From: Gemmatimonadota bacterium
GTDB taxonomy: Bacteria; Gemmatimonadota; Gemmatimonadetes; Gemmatimonadales; Gemmatimonadaceae
NCBI GenBank assembly: GCA_016704465.1
Contig: JADJAD010000017.1
Location: 102,125-166,124, forward strand
Reading direction: 5' to 3'
Length of the DNA stretch: 64,000 bases
This document shows, piece after piece, positions 45,602 through 54,876 of the stretch. The position numbers were made by a program, and so were the translations under genes. The notes beneath the pieces are model-generated. The model was given only the letters and a program-made list of their open reading frames with translations, was not told where the DNA came from and did not search any database. Every line of letters starts with the position of its first letter. Position 1 is the first letter of the stretch.

Positions 45602-45644
45602 GATTGGCGCAGCATCGCGATGATCGCGCCCGCCTGTCGGTCGC

Positions 45645-46610
45645 CTATCCCATGATCACTCCCTCCCACTCTCGATACTGCGCATCGGGGGCGGCCACGT
45701 CGAAGTCCACCGCCGTTTCGGCCCCGCCAGCGGTGTTCTCACCGTAGCGCAACACCAGCCGATGAGGTCCGGCGCGGAGCGACTCGAGCACCATCATGAG
45801 CGTGCCCGCGGCCACATCCTCGCCGTCGAGGCTCCATCGCAGCGGCTCCGGCGTGCTTGGTTCTCCCGACATGTCCAGGCAACATCCGAGCACGGAGACC
45901 GGCTGATCGTACGACACGCGTTCGCCAGCTGCCGGAGACAGGATGTGCACAGTTGGTGGACGTTCGGGCACGTCGATGGATCCACCTTCAACTTCCGTTG
46001 ACCGCACCCCATCACTCGCCACCACGAGCAACGTACCCTTCCCGGCACATGGCATGCGGCTCACGTCAATCGCGTGGGCGTGCGTTGTGAGACCTCGCGC
46101 CACCGTGATGCGCCGGCCTGATTCCATCCGCACCACCACATCATACGTCACGCGCGCGCTGCCGATCGTCGGCGCAGGAACACTTGCCGCCACGAGGGCG
46201 TGATGGGTGTGCTCACAGCGTTCGGCCGCGTCCCACCTGAGCGCCACACCATTGGCGCTGTGATGGCACCGTGGCGTTGTCAGACGTGGGGGTTCACTGG
46301 CGATCGTGGTGCGGTACAGGACTCGACCATGGCGGCGCAACTCATACGCCGTTCCTGCGGGGTGCAACGGCAGCGTCCCGCCAACACGATAGCGCAACGC
46401 ATGGTCGGGATCACCGCAGGCGCGCGGGCTGACCTGCGGCGCGACGCTCACCAGCTCGGCGCCCTCGCGGTCGAGCAAGACCAGCGCAAAGGCCGGATCG
46501 CCGTCCAGGTGTCGTCCGCGGCGCGTCGACTCCCGTCCGGGACGCGGACGATAGGTCATGTTCTCGAGCAGGGTGCCACGAACGTGCAACCAGCTGATGG
46601 AAGACATCAC
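45645..46610 (-). CDS. Beta-sandwich/Ig-like protein, probably the C-terminal part of the upstream protease
   Basis: 321 residues from the GTG at 46608-46610 (an ATG follows directly). There is no signal peptide. The C-terminal part is an Ig-like domain (PPTVHILSPAAGERVSYDQP; WSLDGEDVAAGTLMMVLESL; GPHRLVLRYGEN), common as a tail of secreted metalloproteases. It begins 4 bp after the upstream stop. Removing the T of that TGA gives MRLFLNA-EAVMSSISWLHV without a break, so this is likely one protein with the protease, split by a one-base insertion. Confidence 0.6.
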   Translation of the reverse strand: MMSSISWLHVRGTLLENMTYRPRPGRESTRRGRHLDGDPAFALVLLDREGAELVSVAPQVSPRACGDPDHALRYRVGGTLPLHPAGTAYELRRHGRVLYRTTIASEPPRLTTPRCHHSANGVALRWDAAERCEHTHHALVAASVPAPTIGSARVTYDVVVRMESGRRITVARGLTTHAHAIDVSRMPCAGKGTLLVVASDGVRSTEVEGGSIDVPERPPTVHILSPAAGERVSYDQPVSVLGCCLDMSGEPSTPEPLRWSLDGEDVAAGTLMMVLESLRAGPHRLVLRYGENTAGGAETAVDFDVAAPDAQYREWEGVIMG

Positions 46611-46614
46611 CGCC

Positions 46615-49200
46615 TCACGCGTTCAGGAAGAGCCGCATACATGTGCTGATCCCCGCGCGGATGGGTTCGAAGTATGACATGAGGTCACCCGCCGGAAGCG
46701 GGATGGCCGTGCTCGTGCGCACGTCGAACGGTGCCCGTCGCAGCCGCCCTCCGCTGTCTGCGGCATCGAACGGCCCCTTGGCGGAACCGGCCGGCAGGTC
46801 GACGTGGTTCAATCCGTAGCTGTGCCCCAGTTCGTGCGCTCCGACATCGGGACGATCACCCATGGCCAGCACCGCAATGCTGGGCACCCCTGACCTTCCC
46901 TGTTGGGCGAGCGACTGCCCCAGGTATCGTTCGCCCGCCGACACGATGCCCAGCCAGCGCACACCGCTCGCTTCATCGGCATCGTCCCAGGCGTCTTCCA
47001 GGTCATCGAGCAGGTCCTCCCAGCCGTCGGACGCTGACATGTCGTAGGTGTGCGGCATCCAGCGCGGCGCCGCGATCCCGATGTCGGTCAATGGTGTGGG
47101 CAAGTAGTCCAGCGCCGCGCGCACATAGTCCAGGATGAAGGCATCTGAACCGTACAGTGCCATGTACACGCCCCGCACGCGCAGGGGCGACTTGGCGACC
47201 CACGTCCACGAAATCTGCTGGCCGACCACGATCCTGCCGCTCGGGTCGTTGCATATGAGCGTCACGGAGAGGGTATGCGCACCGGGTGTCAGCCAGGCCG
47301 CCGGTATCGTGAAGTTGAGTGTGTCGTTGGTCAGGTCCGCATTGGAGAGTCCGCGGATGGCGGCGAACCCACGGTCCGGCGGTAGCATCACCCGTACGTT
47401 GGTGGGCGCGAGCCTCCGTCCATCCAGCAGGAGTGTGCCGGTGATCTTGTCCAGCTGATTGTTGAACCATCCCTTGCGGTCGCAGGCCATGTGCACTCGC
47501 ACAGCTGTATCCTTGTAGGCCACCGTGGGCATGGCTTGCCCGGCCAGCACCCCGGCCAGATCAGCCTGCACCCCTTGGGTGACCTCGATGTACTGGATGC
47601 TCAAGTGTGGTGGCACGCTCAACCACATGGGGAGCGACAGTGGCTGGGTCGCGCCACAGGCACTCGTGGCCGTGAACACCAACCGTACGCTCCGCGGTTG
47701 TTGCGGAGCCGGGTCCGGCACGCTCAAGACAACACCACCAAAGCCGCCCGGCAGGTTGCTCCGGCTCCAGAGTTGGGTCGCCCCGTCCATGAGCTGAATG
47801 GAGATGCGTGTCGTTGGCCCACCACTCGATCGCCACGTCAGTGCGACCGCATCACCAGGGGTGAGATTGCGTGGCGCCGTCGCCGCCAGGTCCACCGGGA
47901 CACCGCCGAGCGACACTTCGTACACCGAGGCCAGTCCGCCCACGAACAACACGCTGTTGCCGAGGCGATACACATCGATGGTGGCACAGGGATCGCGGTG
48001 CCGCACGAACGCATTGAGATGGAGCGCTCCAGCCGTGGCCCACACCGGCACCACCACATCGATCTCCGTATCGGTCCAGCGCGTGGCGCTCACCCCTGCC
48101 AGCACACCGTCGTCCCCGGCGCCGAGAGCGAACGCCGGATCCTTGATGCTCGGGGAAGGAAACGACACCCGTCCCATGGGGCCGAAATCACGTCCACGAA
48201 TCGTGACGGTCTCACCGGCGCACGCCCCGGGATTGGAAATCGAATCGATGTGATAGCGCGTGCCGAAGCGGTCGATCTGCGACATGGCCTTGCGCGTGCC
48301 ACCCACACCCCCCCACACCGGCCCCCACCGCAGGACCGGACTGGTATGATCCTCCTGCCAACTCGCGAGGTCGAGCGTCACGCGGTCGGCGTCCAGACGC
48401 TGGCCCGGCACTGGCAGAACCGGATCCGTCGGCCGCACCGGGTCAACCGGTTGCACCCCCGCACGCCACACAGGCGCCATGCGTGCCGTCACGACCGTCT
48501 CATACAAGCTGCGGTCGCCAGCCCGTGCCCGTTCCGCGGCCGCAGCCGCGACGTCCATGGTGAACAACGGCTGCAGCAAGTGCCCGAGCGACTCGAGCAT
48601 CGTCTCCGCCTCGGACGGCCGATTCGCGGCCCGTGTCACGCCGGCGACCAGTCGCACGAGTGCCTCAGGATCGATCGTCTGCGGCATCGCCAACTGCGCC
48701 TCCAACGCCCCGTCGCCAAGAATCGACGCCGGCGCTCGTGGTGACGCGCCAATGGAGTCGCGCAGCAGGAGCCACAACCGATTCGAAGCCGCCAGGTCAC
48801 CACGCAGGACCGCGTCAGCTTGCTCGGCACACCGTTCCAGATAGGAGGCGTGTCGTTCAACGTCCTCGAGGAACGCATCGGCCGCCTGGTGATCGCCGGC
48901 CAGCGTGAGCGCCCGGTGCGTGGCGACAACCACGTCGCGTCGCACGAGCGGCGTACGCGCCTTGCGCAGCGTGTCGGTTGCCTCGGCAATCTCACTGGCA
49001 TCGTTGCCGTCCGCGGGCGTCCCGGAGTATGTCACCGTTGCCTCCGCTGCTGGGTGGCGCAACGTACGCGTCGCGTGGCAGTGACACGCGTTCGCGGATT
49101 GCCGGCAACGCCGACAGGTCAACGTATGCTGCCCCTGCACGGTGGGTAAGCGTGCAGGCAGCGCCACCCCCGAGATCCATTGCGGCTGAGTACGCCGCAT
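46615..49200 (-). CDS. Metzincin-type zinc metalloprotease with IPT/TIG domain
   Basis: 861 residues from the ATG at 49198-49200. A Cys/His cluster near the N-terminus (LTCRRCRQSANACHCHAT) is followed by a helical region. An IPT/TIG-like domain comes next (GACAGETVTIRGRDFGPMGR), then beta-sandwich parts (TPGDAVALTWRSSGGPTTRI), and the protease domain with HELGHSYGLNH (about 789-799) and a Met-turn DLMSYF (about 841). These two motifs define a metzincin; M66-like peptidases are the nearest type I can name. No clear signal peptide is seen, so the start may be wrong. It probably forms one polypeptide with the next gene downstream. Confidence 0.75.
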   Translation of the reverse strand: MRRTQPQWISGVALPARLPTVQGQHTLTCRRCRQSANACHCHATRTLRHPAAEATVTYSGTPADGNDASEIAEATDTLRKARTPLVRRDVVVATHRALTLAGDHQAADAFLEDVERHASYLERCAEQADAVLRGDLAASNRLWLLLRDSIGASPRAPASILGDGALEAQLAMPQTIDPEALVRLVAGVTRAANRPSEAETMLESLGHLLQPLFTMDVAAAAAERARAGDRSLYETVVTARMAPVWRAGVQPVDPVRPTDPVLPVPGQRLDADRVTLDLASWQEDHTSPVLRWGPVWGGVGGTRKAMSQIDRFGTRYHIDSISNPGACAGETVTIRGRDFGPMGRVSFPSPSIKDPAFALGAGDDGVLAGVSATRWTDTEIDVVVPVWATAGALHLNAFVRHRDPCATIDVYRLGNSVLFVGGLASVYEVSLGGVPVDLAATAPRNLTPGDAVALTWRSSGGPTTRISIQLMDGATQLWSRSNLPGGFGGVVLSVPDPAPQQPRSVRLVFTATSACGATQPLSLPMWLSVPPHLSIQYIEVTQGVQADLAGVLAGQAMPTVAYKDTAVRVHMACDRKGWFNNQLDKITGTLLLDGRRLAPTNVRVMLPPDRGFAAIRGLSNADLTNDTLNFTIPAAWLTPGAHTLSVTLICNDPSGRIVVGQQISWTWVAKSPLRVRGVYMALYGSDAFILDYVRAALDYLPTPLTDIGIAAPRWMPHTYDMSASDGWEDLLDDLEDAWDDADEASGVRWLGIVSAGERYLGQSLAQQGRSGVPSIAVLAMGDRPDVGAHELGHSYGLNHVDLPAGSAKGPFDAADSGGRLRRAPFDVRTSTAIPLPAGDLMSYFEPIRAGISTCMRLFLNA

Positions 49201-49453
49201 CGCAGCCCGCGTCGTAGCGATCGCCCGCCTTCGACCCGGGCATCGCCCTTCGGCAGTTCGACGGGGCGGCACGCGCGCCGAGGTGACCGAATGCACGACG
49301 ACGGTAGCGGGTCGGATGCCCGGTCGACAATCTCGCGTGGCGGGTCCGCATGGTCAGCGAGAAGCAGGAAATTTTTGCACTGGCCTGCTAGCGCTCGTCG
49401 CGCGTTATCCACTATTTGGTGTATCGTGGACACGCGCGACGGGGACTACTGAC

Positions 49454-49878
49454 ATGTGGAGAAAGACGCCCGCCTTCGGCGGACTCCTCGGGACGCTGCT
49501 CATCCCGGGATGCGTGCCAACCCTCTGCGGGTGCACGCCGCCTGTCCCGCTCGCGATACTCGCGATCGAGGGGCCGACGCTAGGGCTCTCGGGATTGCTG
49601 GTACCGAGCTTCCAGGGGTCATCACCGCAGCCGTGCGCTTCAGCGACGGGACGGGTGTCGCCGGAGTGGAAGTGACGTTCACCGTCGACGTGCCAGGTGC
49701 CACCGCGACCCCCGCATCGGCCAGGACGGACGCGACCGGGCGTGCGCGCACGACGTGGCGACTCGGATCCACGGTTGGACAGCAGCGACTCACGATCTCG
49801 GGGAAGCCGGGTGGGGGCTTTTACAGCGCCAACCCGCCGGTGACGGTCGTTGCGCTTGCGGAAGCAGCGCCGAGTTAG
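49454..49878 (+). CDS. Small lipoprotein with bacterial Ig-like (Big_1-type) domain, frameshifted
   Basis: About 141 residues when restored. The signal peptide has two possible lipobox cysteines (GTLLIPGCVPTLCGC). One missing G near 49570 separates LAILAIEG from ADARALGIAGTELPGVITAA. The rest is one Ig-like fold (VRFSDGTGVAGVEVTFTVDV, ASARTDATGRARTTWRLGS, GQQRLTISGKP). This resembles Big_1 domains of intimin-like proteins, but here it stands alone. Surface role inferred. Confidence 0.6.
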
Positions 49879-50200
49879 TGCCACCGGGTTCCATGGGGTG
49901 CGTTGAAGACAGCGGCGCTCGGCGGGGCGGCGGCGCTGACCTGCACCCTGCTCAGACGTGTGGGTTTCAGCAGGAAGCGCCGGTTGGGCGGTGGAGGCGA
50001 GCGGGCCACGGTGCATTACGACCGGGGTCGGAGGGGGTGCGCGACGGCATGATTCCGGAGGTCTCCGATCGCGGCGCGGCGACTGGCAGTGCGGCCACCG
50101 AATCCTGCCCCGGTCGCCGCTCCAGAGCGTACTCGAACGCGAACGTGGGATGGTCGAAGCAGGACCCGGCCGCCCGAATCGAGGACGACGGGTGCCCGCG
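49879..50200. other. Intergenic, nothing recognised
   Basis: About 320 bp. Open frames here overlap each other on both strands and show no recognisable protein features. Probably promoter and leader of the SGNH gene. Confidence 0.4.
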
Positions 50201-51547
50201 ATGAAGTCGGCCACGGTGCAACCGCTGCGACCGACTATCTTGCGCGTCCTGCATCTCGTCGTCGCCGCGTTGGTCGTGCTGCTGTGGGTCAGGACGGCCG
50301 CGTCCCCCGGTTCGGCGTCCGAACGGTTCGTGTACGTCTTCGGCGTGTATCCGGTCGATCAATTCGCCTGGAATGTCGCGGCGACGTATGCGGCGGGCCT
50401 GCTTTTGTACGTCGTGGGTAGCCACCAGGACGTTCGCCGCCGACTAATCGTCGCAACCCTCCACCTGTCGGGCATCCTGCTTCCACTCGCCCTCGTGGAG
50501 GGACCCGCGCTCGTCGGGTGGATCGACTACCGGGAGTACCTCGCGCCGGATCAACTCGGGGGAGAGGGGCCCGGCAACCGCCTGTACGAGCCCGAGCTGT
50601 ACTTTCATCGGCCTCCGCACGACCGGTTCTCGAATGCGTTGTACGGGGATGCCGCCGCCATCCTGGGGATGCGCTCAGCGCCGCGTTATGCGGCCGACTA
50701 CCGCTACGACCGTCGTGGTTTTCGGAATGACCATGACCTGGACTCGGCGGCGGTCGTGCTGGTTGGCGATTCGTTCGTCGAGGGATACAAGGTCACCCAG
50801 GAGCGCATTGTGTCCATGCAGTTGGGCGCGCTCCTGGGCGCGCGCGTGGCGAACCTCGGTCAGTCCGACTTCGGACCGCCTAACGAGCTTGCCGTGCTGC
50901 GACTGGTTGGCCTGCCGCTCCAGCCAGCCGTTGTCGTCTGGTTCTTCTTTGAGGGCAACGACCTGTACGACTACGACCTGGAACAGGCCGGTTGGAGCAC
51001 CCGTGGCGCCACGTTCTCGGACCGTTCGTTCGTGCTGAACGGCTTGCGAGTCGTGGCCTACTGGACGCGGAGGCACAGGGATGCTGACGATCCACAGATT
51101 GCGTCGGCTATGCTGCGAGGGCCGATCAAGGAAGCTGGCGCGACCATGTACTTCGAGAACACCAATCCTCCCATTCCTTCGACGAGTACGCTCTCGCAGT
51201 TGGATGAATTCACGCGGATCGTGGGCCAGGCGCGTTCGCTCTGCGAGGCACAGGGGGTGCAGTTTCTCCTTGCCGTGGTTCCCATCAAGGCGAGGGTGTA
51301 CGCGCCGTGGGCGTCGTTGCCAAGCGCCTTGGCCGACCGGTTGGTGCAGGGTGATATCTCCCGACGGATTGCGAGCTGGGCCCAGGCGAACGGGATTCAT
51401 CTCCTTGACCTGGAGCAGCCCCTCCGGGCCGCTGCACCGCGCGGAGCCGTCTACTACCTGGACGACGCGCATTGGACGGGTTTCGGCCACCGTGTCGTCG
51501 CGGAAAGCGTTGCCGCCTTCATTCGAGAGCGCCACTGGCTGCCGTGA
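50201..51547 (+). CDS. Membrane SGNH/GDSL hydrolase-like protein (AlgJ/AlgX-type)
   Basis: 448 residues. Three N-terminal membrane segments (LRVLHLVVAALVVLLWV; WNVAATYAAGLLLYVVG; LHLSGILLPLALVEGPALVG) precede an extracytoplasmic SGNH domain. Block I is VLVGDSFVEG (Ser191), the Asn block is FFFEGNDLYD, and the Asp-x-x-His block is LDDAHWTGFGH (His424). This layout is shared with O-acetyl transferases and esterases acting on polysaccharides. Start: the ATG at 50201. Confidence 0.78.
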   Translation: MKSATVQPLRPTILRVLHLVVAALVVLLWVRTAASPGSASERFVYVFGVYPVDQFAWNVAATYAAGLLLYVVGSHQDVRRRLIVATLHLSGILLPLALVEGPALVGWIDYREYLAPDQLGGEGPGNRLYEPELYFHRPPHDRFSNALYGDAAAILGMRSAPRYAADYRYDRRGFRNDHDLDSAAVVLVGDSFVEGYKVTQERIVSMQLGALLGARVANLGQSDFGPPNELAVLRLVGLPLQPAVVVWFFFEGNDLYDYDLEQAGWSTRGATFSDRSFVLNGLRVVAYWTRRHRDADDPQIASAMLRGPIKEAGATMYFENTNPPIPSTSTLSQLDEFTRIVGQARSLCEAQGVQFLLAVVPIKARVYAPWASLPSALADRLVQGDISRRIASWAQANGIHLLDLEQPLRAAAPRGAVYYLDDAHWTGFGHRVVAESVAAFIRERHWLP

Positions 51548-51848
51548 GGCTCGCCGATGGAGCGTCGCTCGCGGGCCTGATACGAGGGCCCGGCATCTCG
51601 TACCCAGCATACCACCACGGGAAGATGTGAGGCGTCCGGAGAGTCCTCGCGCGTCACTCCCGTCAGGGATGTGCGAGACCGCGCACGCCCCTCGCGCGCA
51701 CACCCTCCATTTGCCCCGAGCCGTCACCGTCGCCAACATATAGTATTCGGCCCGCCACCCTCGTCGACCCCGGCGTGCGGCGTTGCCACCTGTCCCTTGC
51801 CCATCTCCACCGACGGCCGCCCCTCTACCCGTCCTCCGGGAGCCCTTC
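51548..51848. other. Intergenic, promoter region of amidohydrolase operon
   Basis: About 300 bp with no believable gene. A locally A/T-rich ACATATAGTATTC near 51737 could hold the promoter of the downstream pair. Confidence 0.35.
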
Positions 51849-54847
51849 GTGAACGTGTCTCGTCTCCTCCTCGGTATCGCGGCGCTCGCCGCCGGATCGC
51901 TCGAGGCCCAGCAGTCCTCCCGCACGCAGCCAGTCACCGGGTTGCGCGACAATGCCACCGGCTACCATGCCCTGGTCGGCGCGCGAGTGGTGACAGCGCC
52001 TGGCCAGGTGCTCGACAACGCCACCATCGTCGTCCGGAACGGGCTCATCGTGTCGGTCGGCGCTGGGACGAACGCACCGGCCGGTGCCCGCGTGTGGGAC
52101 CTCAAGGGCCTCACCGTCTACCCCGGCTTCATCGATGCCTCGGCCGACCTTGGCGGCGATGCACCGCCGCAGGGCGGCGACGTGGGCCCCACGCACTGGA
52201 ACCCACAGGTGCGCGCCTGGTTCAGCACCACGGCCAACCTCAAGGACGACTCCACGCGTCGCATCGCGCTCCGCTCCCTCGGCTTCGGGGCAGCGTTGGC
52301 GGTGCCGAGGCAGGGGATTTTCCGCGGTGCGCATCGGTGCTCAACCTCGGCGACGGCGGCGCACGCGAGCGGATCCTGCGCCCCGACCTCGCCCAGACGC
52401 TTGGCTTCAACCGCTCGTTCGCGCTCGGCGGCATGTACCCGAATTCCGCCATGGGGACGATCGCGCTCATGAAGCAGACGTTCATGGACGCGGAGTGGTA
52501 TACGCGCGCCTGGGGTTCGTATGAGTCCAGCGGCCGCGCGCTGCTTCCGCCCGAGACGAGTGAGGCGCTCGCCGCACTCGGCAAGGCCGTGAAGGGCCAG
52601 CAGCCCGTCTTCTTCGAGACCGGGAGCGAGGAGGAGTACCTGCGCGCATACAAGCTCGCCCAGGACTACAAGCTGACCCCGTGGTTCCGCGGCAGCGGCC
52701 AGGAGTACCGGCTCGTCGACGTGCTCAAGGGACGCACACAGCCGTTGGTGGTACCACTCGCCTTCCCCGATGCGCCGAACGTGTCGAGCCCCGAAGCCGC
52801 CGCCAACGCGACGCTGGCCGACCTCCGGCACTGGTACCTCGCCCCGACCAACCCGGCGCAGCTGGCCGCAGCCGGGGTGCAGTTCGCCATCACCGCCGAT
52901 GGACTCTCCTCGCTCGCCCAGTTCCTTCCCAACCTGCGCACGGCCGTCGCGCGCGGGCTCGCTCCCGACAAGGCGCTCGCAGCACTCACCACCGTCCCCG
53001 CGACGTGGCTGGGCATCGAGAAGACGCACGGGACGATCGCCGTCGGAAAGTCCGCCAATCTCGTGATCACCGAGGGCGACCTGTTCACCGAGGAGTCGGC
53101 GGTGCGCGACGTGTGGGTGCAGGGCGTGCGCTACGGCGTGACGCGGCCGCCGCAGGTGGACCCGCGCGGAACGTGGACGATCACCTCGTCCGACGCCGGC
53201 ACCTTCAACAGCGCGACGCTGCATCTCGAGGGACCGCTCAACCGCATCCGCGGCACCATCGAGATCGGTGGCCGTCGCCCCGTGAACCTGACGTCGGCGC
53301 GCATCACCGTCGAAACCGGTCGACTCGAAGCGACGTTCCCCGGCGAGGCCGTTGGCCTGGAAGGGGCAATGCTGCTGGCGGGCTCCGTGCGGGAGGCGGA
53401 GTTCTTCGGCTGGCTGTCGTTGCCCAATGGCACCGACGCAACGTATCGAGGAACTCGCACCGAGACCTACGAAGGACCGGCCCGCGGCGCCGTCGCGGTC
53501 AAGGTGCCGAAGCTCGACCTACCGTTCCTGCGACCCTCCATGGAGTTCGGCCGCTCGGCGCCGCCGCCGCAGCCCGCGTCGGTCGTGGTACGCAACGCCA
53601 CCGTGTGGACGCAGGGGGCGCAAGGACGTCTCGAGAACGCCGACCTCCTGGTGCAGGCCGGCAAGGTGGTGCGCGTCGGGCAGAAGCTCTCCGCCCCCGC
53701 CGGCGCCGTGGAGATCGATGCCACGGGCAAGCACGTCACGCCGGGGCTCATCGATCCGCACACGCACTCGGGTGTTAGTGCGGTGAACGAGAGCGGCTTC
53801 GCGATCGTCCCCGAGGTGCAGATGGGCGACGTGATCACCCACAACAACATCTGGTTCTATCGCCAGCTGGCCGGTGGCCTCACCACCACCATGATCAAGC
53901 ACGGCTCGGCCAACCCGATCGGCGGCGAGAACGTGTATGTGAAGATTCGCTGGGGCTCGCTCCCCGACGACTACAAGATCCAGGGGGCGCCGCGCACCGT
54001 GAAGTTCGCGCTCGGCGAGAACCCGAAGCGCAGCCCGACGCGCTATCCCAACACGCGCATGGGCGTGCAGGAGATCATCCGCGACCACTTCCTGGCCGCG
54101 CGCGACTACGAGAAGGAGTGGAAGCGCTGGGAGAAGGAGAAGACCGGGATCCCGCCGCGCCGAGACCTGCGCATGGAGGCCATCCTCGACATCCTCAACC
54201 AGAAGCTGCTGATCTCGTCGCACGGCTATCGCGCCGACGAGTTCCTCGCGCTGGTGCGGCTGGCCGAGGAGTTCGGCTTCAGGGTGCAGACGCTGCAGCA
54301 CGGCGTCGAGGCGTACAAGATCGCCAGTGAGCTCAAGGCGTCGGGCGTTGCCGCCGTGGTGTGGAGCGACTGGGGGGCGTTCAAGATGGAGGCGTACGAC
54401 GCGACGTCGTACAACGCGCGCCTGCTCATGGAGGCCGGGGTCGTGACTTCGCTACACTCCGACAACGCCGAGATCTCCACCCGCATGAACTGGGAGGCGG
54501 GCAAGCTGCTGCGCACCGGAGTGGACGAAATCGCAGCGATGTCCACCGTCACCAACCAATCGGCGAAGGCCATCGCCATCGACGATCGCATCGGATCGTT
54601 GGAGGCCGGCAAGGATGCCGACTTCGTGATCTGGAACGGCAACCCGCTGTCGCAGTTCACCAAGGCCGAGCAGACGTGGGTGGAAGGCCGTCGCTACTTC
54701 TCGCTCGACGAGGACAAGGTGCTGCGCGAGGAGATCACCCGGCAGCGCGCGCAGATCATCCAGGCGGTGCTGGCCGCTGCGCCGCCCGAGACTGCGCCCG
54801 CCGGCGCGCCGGCGCGCCCGCGCGGCGGCGAGGAGGCACGCAAGTGA
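51849..54847 (+). CDS. Secreted two-domain amidohydrolase, single frameshift
   Basis: About 999 residues when restored. The GTG start at 51849 gives a signal peptide (RLLLGIAALAAGSLEAQ). Domain 1 has the imidazolonepropionase/urease-like fold (VVRNGLIVSVGAG), but the usual HxH after YPGFIDA is replaced by SADLGG. Near 52325 one base is missing between GIFRGA and SVLNLGDGG. Domain 2 has a canonical start, TPGLIDPHTHSGVSAV, then metal-type His residues (LLISSHGYRADE, LQHGVEAYK) and HSDNAEIS. The C-terminal tail is Pro/Ala-rich. It is followed after 29 bp by a single-domain relative. Confidence 0.85.
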
Positions 54848-54876
54848 CCAGCCCATTCCTTTCGAGACTCCACACC

